From: Sabulitectum sp036743055
Lineage (GTDB): Bacteria > Fermentibacterota > Fermentibacteria > Fermentibacterales > JCC-6
Length of the DNA: 64,000 nt
Assembly (NCBI GenBank): GCA_036743055.1
Contig: DAINQE010000002.1
Location: 40,238-104,237 of the forward strand
Direction of reading: 5' to 3'
Shown: one piece after another, positions 60,715 through 64,000 of the stretch
How the letters are laid out: each line of letters begins with the position of its first letter
How positions within the stretch are numbered: the first letter of the stretch is position 1
Notes under the pieces: model-generated
The model's database searches: none
Told to the model about the DNA's origin: nothing
Seen by the model: only the letters and a program-made list of their open reading frames with translations
Made by a program: the position numbers and the translations under genes

Positions 60715-62280
60715 ATGGACTGGCTGGTAAGGAAAAGGGACGGGAAGGTTGTTTCCTACAGGAAATCCAGGATCGAAAGGGCCATAGACCGAGCCCTGAA
60801 GGCTTCCGACACAGATGGCTCCAGCAGGGAAATGGCCGACCAGGTGGAAGCCGCCCTCTACATGAACTTCTTCAAGCCAGGCTCCATTCCAACCATCGAA
60901 CAGATACAGGACTTCATCGAGGAAACCCTGGTACTCAGGAAACTCACCCAGGCGGCAAGACAGTTCATCCTGTACCGGGAGAAGAGGAACGAGGCCCGGG
61001 AGGTCAGCGCGATCTTCAAGGGAATGGATTCCCTTGTTTCCGACTACATCGGCAGGCAGGACTGGCGGGTAAACGAGAACTCGAACATGAACTACAGCCT
61101 TCAGGGGCTCAACTTCTACCTCTCCAGCTCCATCACCGCCAGGTACTGGCTCTCCAAGATCTACACGCCCAGGATAAAGGAGTATCAGGACAACGGCGAC
61201 ATGCACATCCACGACCTGGGCATACTGGGCCCCTACTGTGTGGGCTGGGACCTCATGGAACTCCTCAAGGGCGGTTTTCTGGGTGCCAGGGGCAAGATCG
61301 AGTCCAAACCCGCATCACATCTGAGAACCGCCCTGGGCCAGGTGGTGAACTACTTCTACACACTCCAGGGGGAGGCTGCCGGAGCACAGGCTTTCAGCAA
61401 TTTCGACACACTGCTGGCCCCGTTCATAAAGTATGACAACCTCTCCTATGAAAATGTAAGGCAATGTCTTCAGGAATTCCTCTTCAACGTGAACATCCCC
61501 ACAAGGGTTGGCTTCCAGACCCCGTTCACCAACATCACAATGGACCTTAGGGTGCCTTCCACCCACAGGGACCTTCATGTGGTGATAGGCGGCAAGGAGC
61601 AGCCTGAGACATACTCAGAGTTCCAGCACGAGATGAACGTTTTCAACAGGGCCTTCAGCGAACTGATGATGCAGGGGGACGCCAAGGGGCGCATCTTCAC
61701 CTTCCCCATCCCCACATACAACCTCACAGCGGATTTCGACTGGGATGACGACGAGCTTCAGCCCCTCTGGGAGATGACCGGCAAGTACGGCATACCGTAC
61801 TTCAGCAACTTCGTGAACTCCGACATGAACCCGGAGGACGCAAGGTCCATGTGCTGCAGGCTCAGGCTGGACAACAGGGANNNNNNNNNNNNNNNNNNNN
61901 NNNNNNNNNNNNNNNNNNNNNNNNNNNNNNNNNNNNNNNNNNNNNNNNNNNNNNNNNNNNNNNNNNNNNNNNNNNNNNNNGGGGAGGCTATCAACGACTG
62001 GAGGATGGTCAGGGAACTGGCCAGAAAGATAGTGAACAGGTTCAAGCTGCCCTACTTCAGCATTACCCCCACTTTCAGCATCTGTCCAGTTCACGGATAC
62101 ATACCGGGGGAGCACTTCCAGTGCCCATACCCGCACTCGAACGAGGAGATCGCCGAATACGGCGAACTGGTTGAGATCAACGGCGAGCTTCCCCAGGGAA
62201 GCTACAGGGAACCGGGAGAAGCACTCGGCAGACCGGAAGAACCGTCTCTGTTCCTCAGCATAGAAAAGGTGGATGTGTGA
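60715..62280 (+). CDS. nrdD: Anaerobic ribonucleoside-triphosphate reductase, large part (class III, no glycyl radical site), with N gap
   Basis: Starts at the ATG giving MDWLVRKRDGKVVSY with GGGGGG upstream (ATP-cone opening); an upstream TTG is in frame but lacks support. Residues 1-90 are the ATP-cone regulatory domain. The catalytic barrel follows: NENSNMNYSLQGLNFYLSSSITARYWL, DMHIHDLG, RTALGQVVNYFYTLQGEAAGAQAF. After the gap: PYFSITPTFSICPVHGYIPGEH and CPYPHSNEE, the Cys residues of the zinc site. The usual RVxGY glycyl-radical stretch is missing here and is encoded on the next small ORF. The gap hides about 200 residues by comparison with family length. Anaerobic synthesis of dNTPs. Confidence 0.9.
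   Translation: MDWLVRKRDGKVVSYRKSRIERAIDRALKASDTDGSSREMADQVEAALYMNFFKPGSIPTIEQIQDFIEETLVLRKLTQAARQFILYREKRNEAREVSAIFKGMDSLVSDYIGRQDWRVNENSNMNYSLQGLNFYLSSSITARYWLSKIYTPRIKEYQDNGDMHIHDLGILGPYCVGWDLMELLKGGFLGARGKIESKPASHLRTALGQVVNYFYTLQGEAAGAQAFSNFDTLLAPFIKYDNLSYENVRQCLQEFLFNVNIPTRVGFQTPFTNITMDLRVPSTHRDLHVVIGGKEQPETYSEFQHEMNVFNRAFSELMMQGDAKGRIFTFPIPTYNLTADFDWDDDELQPLWEMTGKYGIPYFSNFVNSDMNPEDARSMCCRLRLDNRXXXXXXXXXXXXXXXXXXXXXXXXXXXXXXXXXXGEAINDWRMVRELARKIVNRFKLPYFSITPTFSICPVHGYIPGEHFQCPYPHSNEEIAEYGELVEINGELPQGSYREPGEALGRPEEPSLFLSIEKVDV
61881..61980. other. Assembly gap (100 N)
   Basis: Run of exactly 100 N in nrdD; the family would place about 600-700 bases here. Confidence 0.95.
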
Positions 62281-62432
62281 TGAGCGATACCGCTAAGACA
62301 GTGGTTGCCGTCAAGGCAGAGGTGTACTCCAGGGTGGTGGGTTACTACAGGCCGGTCCAGGACTGGAACCGCGGCAAGAAGGAAGAGTTCTCCCAGAGGC
62401 ACTATGTGGAGCTTAACACCGGGAAGGACTGA
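62280..62432 (+). CDS. Glycyl-radical C-terminal domain of NrdD on a separate ORF
   Basis: 50 residues; its ATG shares one base with the nrdD stop (TGATG). VKAEVYSRVVGYYRPVQDW and WNRGKKEEFSQRHYVEL are the C-terminal glycyl-radical domain of class III ribonucleotide reductases, with the radical Gly in RVVGY. In most bacteria this is part of one polypeptide. Here it is read in a different frame, either as a real split (radical subunit supplied in trans) or because of a base error at the junction. The following nrdG supplies the activase. Confidence 0.75.
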   Translation: MSDTAKTVVAVKAEVYSRVVGYYRPVQDWNRGKKEEFSQRHYVELNTGKD

Positions 62433-62438
62433 CGGGAT

Positions 62439-63137
62439 TTGATCAGGTCCATCCAGGGCACCAGCCTCATCGAGTTCCCCGGGAAGATAGCTTCGGTGCT
62501 CTTCTCCGCAGGGTGCAATTACGCATGTCCGTTCTGCCACAACCCTGAACTTGTGAACCCCGGGCTGCTGGACGGTGAGCTTTCCATTTCACACCGGGAG
62601 ATCCTCGAGGAACTTATCCAGCGAAGGGGCTTCATCGATGGTGTGGTCCTCACCGGAGGGGAGCCGCTCTTTCACAGGGACAACATCGATCTCCTGAGAA
62701 GGATCAAAGAAGAGACCGGCCTGGCGGTAAAGCTGGACACCAACGGTTCTTATCCAGGGAGACTCGAGGAAGCCCTGCCCTTCGTTGACTACGTTGCAAT
62801 GGACCTGAAGGCATCACCGGAGAACTACATCTTCGCCACCGGGGGAAGGGGTTCCTGGGAACCTGTGGCTGAAAGCGCCGGGCTCATCATGGAAAGCGGC
62901 AAGCCCTGTGAGTTCAGAACAACGATGGTGCCAGGCGTGGTGAACGCAGACGATGTGACGAGCCTCCTGCGGACCCTGAAGCCCGGAAAGCCTAAGAAGT
63001 ACGTGCTTCAGCGTTTCCGCTCGGAGAAAACGCTTTCCGATGAGCTGAAGGGAATGCCATCATACCCAAGCGAATACCTTCAGGAACTTGCGGATTCCAT
63101 CGGGGACATGGCGGAGGAAGTTCAGCTCAGGATCTAG
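62439..63137 (+). CDS. nrdG: Anaerobic RNR activating protein (radical SAM)
   Basis: 232 residues from a TTG, 6 bases after the small ORF's stop. The CxxxCxxC motif is CNYACPFC in FSAGCNYACPFCHNPELV; GVVLTGGEPLFHRD and VKLDTNGSYPG follow the radical SAM barrel. It generates the glycyl radical in NrdD with S-adenosylmethionine. Close to the PflA/NrdG subfamily of the longer, thermophile-type activases. Confidence 0.9.
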   Translation: MIRSIQGTSLIEFPGKIASVLFSAGCNYACPFCHNPELVNPGLLDGELSISHREILEELIQRRGFIDGVVLTGGEPLFHRDNIDLLRRIKEETGLAVKLDTNGSYPGRLEEALPFVDYVAMDLKASPENYIFATGGRGSWEPVAESAGLIMESGKPCEFRTTMVPGVVNADDVTSLLRTLKPGKPKKYVLQRFRSEKTLSDELKGMPSYPSEYLQELADSIGDMAEEVQLRI

Positions 63138-63615
63138 CCTTCTCCACCGCTGCGTCGGCCCATTCCCCGGCGGCCTTCAGCTGGTTTTCAGTGTCCCTGC
63201 TCAGGGGGTCCCTGAAAAGCATCTTAGATACGACTTCCCCTGAAACGGCGCTCTCCAGCTTCTCGATGGCCTTGCCTGGTCCACCTCCGTGGCAGCAGAA
63301 AAGGGCTACCTTCTTTCCTGAAAGGTCGTGATCCCTGAGGAATGACCTTATGGGAGGAGCGAAGGTCCACGCCCAGACAGGGGTGCCCAGGAAGACGAGA
63401 TCGTACTCCTCCGGTATAAACTCCAGGGGCTCCAGCTTCGGAGCCTTCTTCATGATGGCGGCCCTGCCGCCCCAGAAGTACCTCGCTGCACCGCTGGCTG
63501 ATGGCTGATCCGCAGGCACGAGCCGAACCGTATCGGCCTCAAGGGCATTGGCCACGGCGTCGGCAACCAGCTTCGTGTTGCCCTCCAGGGAATAGTAAAC
63601 GACAAGCGTTTTCAC
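63127..63615 (-). CDS. Flavodoxin-family protein
   Basis: 162 residues from the GTG with GGAGAG upstream; the longer open frame is not supported. VKTLVVYYSLEGNTKLVADAVANAL is the FMN phosphate loop, LVFLGTPVWAWTFAPPIRSFLRD is the isoalloxazine loop. It could supply electrons, for example to radical SAM enzymes nearby. Convergent overlap with nrdG by 11 nt. Confidence 0.83.
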   Translation of the reverse strand: MKTLVVYYSLEGNTKLVADAVANALEADTVRLVPADQPSASGAARYFWGGRAAIMKKAPKLEPLEFIPEEYDLVFLGTPVWAWTFAPPIRSFLRDHDLSGKKVALFCCHGGGPGKAIEKLESAVSGEVVSKMLFRDPLSRDTENQLKAAGEWADAAVEKARS

Positions 63616-63628
63616 AGCCTCTCCTTCA

Positions 63629-64000
63629 TCATATGTAACCCAGGTTCTCCAGGGCATCCAGGAATACGTTCTCCACCATCACCCTGGTGGGGTTGAAAAG
63701 AGGCGGGGTGGCCAGATAGTACCTGGCCTCCTCCATGAGGTCGGGATCCACGGAATCCAGGGGCGAATGCTCCCCGGGATCGCTTTCCAGGTCGAACATG
63801 AAGGCAACCGAGCCATGGTCGAAAAGGTGAACCTTAAGGTCGTTCCTTCTGGTAGTCACCACATAACCCTCCTCCATGTTCATTCCTGATGGAACGGCAC
63901 GAACCGGGAAGGACGGGGAGAGCAGGTCCACTCCGAAGCCGGAATAGCCGCCCTGAACACCGGCCCATGAGAGCACGGTGGGCAATATGTCCGCCTGGGA
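63629..64000 (-). CDS. Sulfatase-family protein, C-terminal part (cut by window edge)
   Basis: The frame stays open to the right edge. SQADILPTVLSWAGV is the VDILPTLLxxAG motif of sulfatases; the rest (GYVVTTRRNDLKVHLFDHGSVAFMFDLESDPGEHSPL) is their C-terminal subdomain with the typical YDLxxDPxE block. The N-terminal active site is outside the window. Confidence 0.78.
   Translation of the reverse strand, partial: SQADILPTVLSWAGVQGGYSGFGVDLLSPSFPVRAVPSGMNMEEGYVVTTRRNDLKVHLFDHGSVAFMFDLESDPGEHSPLDSVDPDLMEEARYYLATPPLFNPTRVMVENVFLDALENLGYI

Noticed and set aside
62278..62280. Selenocysteine read-through at the nrdD stop
   Set aside because: Although the organism has tRNA-Sec, the codon after this TGA in the same frame is again TGA, so read-through would add one residue only.

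Overview
The window reads as a piece of a GC-rich, diderm, strictly anaerobic bacterium, most likely an uncultured member of the FCB side of the tree. A Fermentibacteria-like phylum is my best guess, but this is inference from protein style and not a database result. An outer membrane is indicated by an Mla-type lipid transport operon, several lipobox proteins, an LpxL-like acyltransferase and five secreted proteins ending in a type-A-like (T9SS-style) C-terminal sorting domain. Anaerobic life is indicated by a class III ribonucleotide reductase with its radical SAM activase, and by HemW. A tRNA-Sec gene shows that the organism uses selenocysteine. The sequence is a draft: five runs of exactly 100 N interrupt it, and at least two of them (htpG, nrdD) hide far more coding sequence than 100 bases.

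Layout. 0-5.2 kb: end of a transketolase gene, then a tightly packed block of three secreted proteins (CotH-kinase/lamin-tail protein and two right-handed beta-helix proteins). 5.2-12.9 kb: FAD-dependent geranylgeranyl-reductase-like protein, LpxL-like acyltransferase, tldD-tldE, a flippase-like membrane protein, PrsW-like protease and htpG. 12.9-17.2 kb: alkaline-phosphatase-fold (sulfatase-like) protein and the four-gene Mla-type operon. 17.2-20.4 kb: NitT/TauT-type ABC importer with a clear promoter and a strong ribosome site. 20.7-24.8 kb: HAD hydrolase, then an EIIA-like protein followed by two paralogous CPA2 antiporters. 24.8-35.6 kb: histidine ammonia-lyase with a Cys in the MIO tripeptide, a beta-propeller lipoprotein, a DJ-1/beta-propeller secreted protein, a PadR/membrane-sensor pair broken by a frameshift, a large PAS/HD-GYP protein, SlyD and another secreted protein.

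35.8-39.9 kb is the accessory region. Three toxin-antitoxin modules (DinJ-YafQ, Phd/StbD-RelE, HigB-HigA) and two orphan exported proteins are each separated from the next by copies of a 38-bp repeat, and the array ends next to a tRNA-Arg(CCT) gene. It is AT-richer than its flanks and looks like a cassette array or a series of IS-end remnants. It is the strongest candidate here for an undescribed system.

39.9-48.8 kb: hemW, a VOC protein, lepA, a LbH acetyltransferase, glycogen phosphorylase and a large HEAT-repeat-like protein. 48.8-49.2 kb: selC (tRNA-Sec), whose 3' end forms one arm of a long hairpin and leads into a 55-bp tandem repeat that breaks the assembly. 49.2-60.5 kb: MATE transporter, TcdA, TatD and YitT, then the nucleotide genes pyrG-purF-guaA, a REC/HD-GYP regulator, cutC and an EamA transporter. 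60.5-64 kb: class III RNR with its glycyl-radical domain on a separate small ORF, nrdG, a flavodoxin and the end of a sulfatase. A pair of NrdR-like boxes 31 bp apart precedes nrdD.
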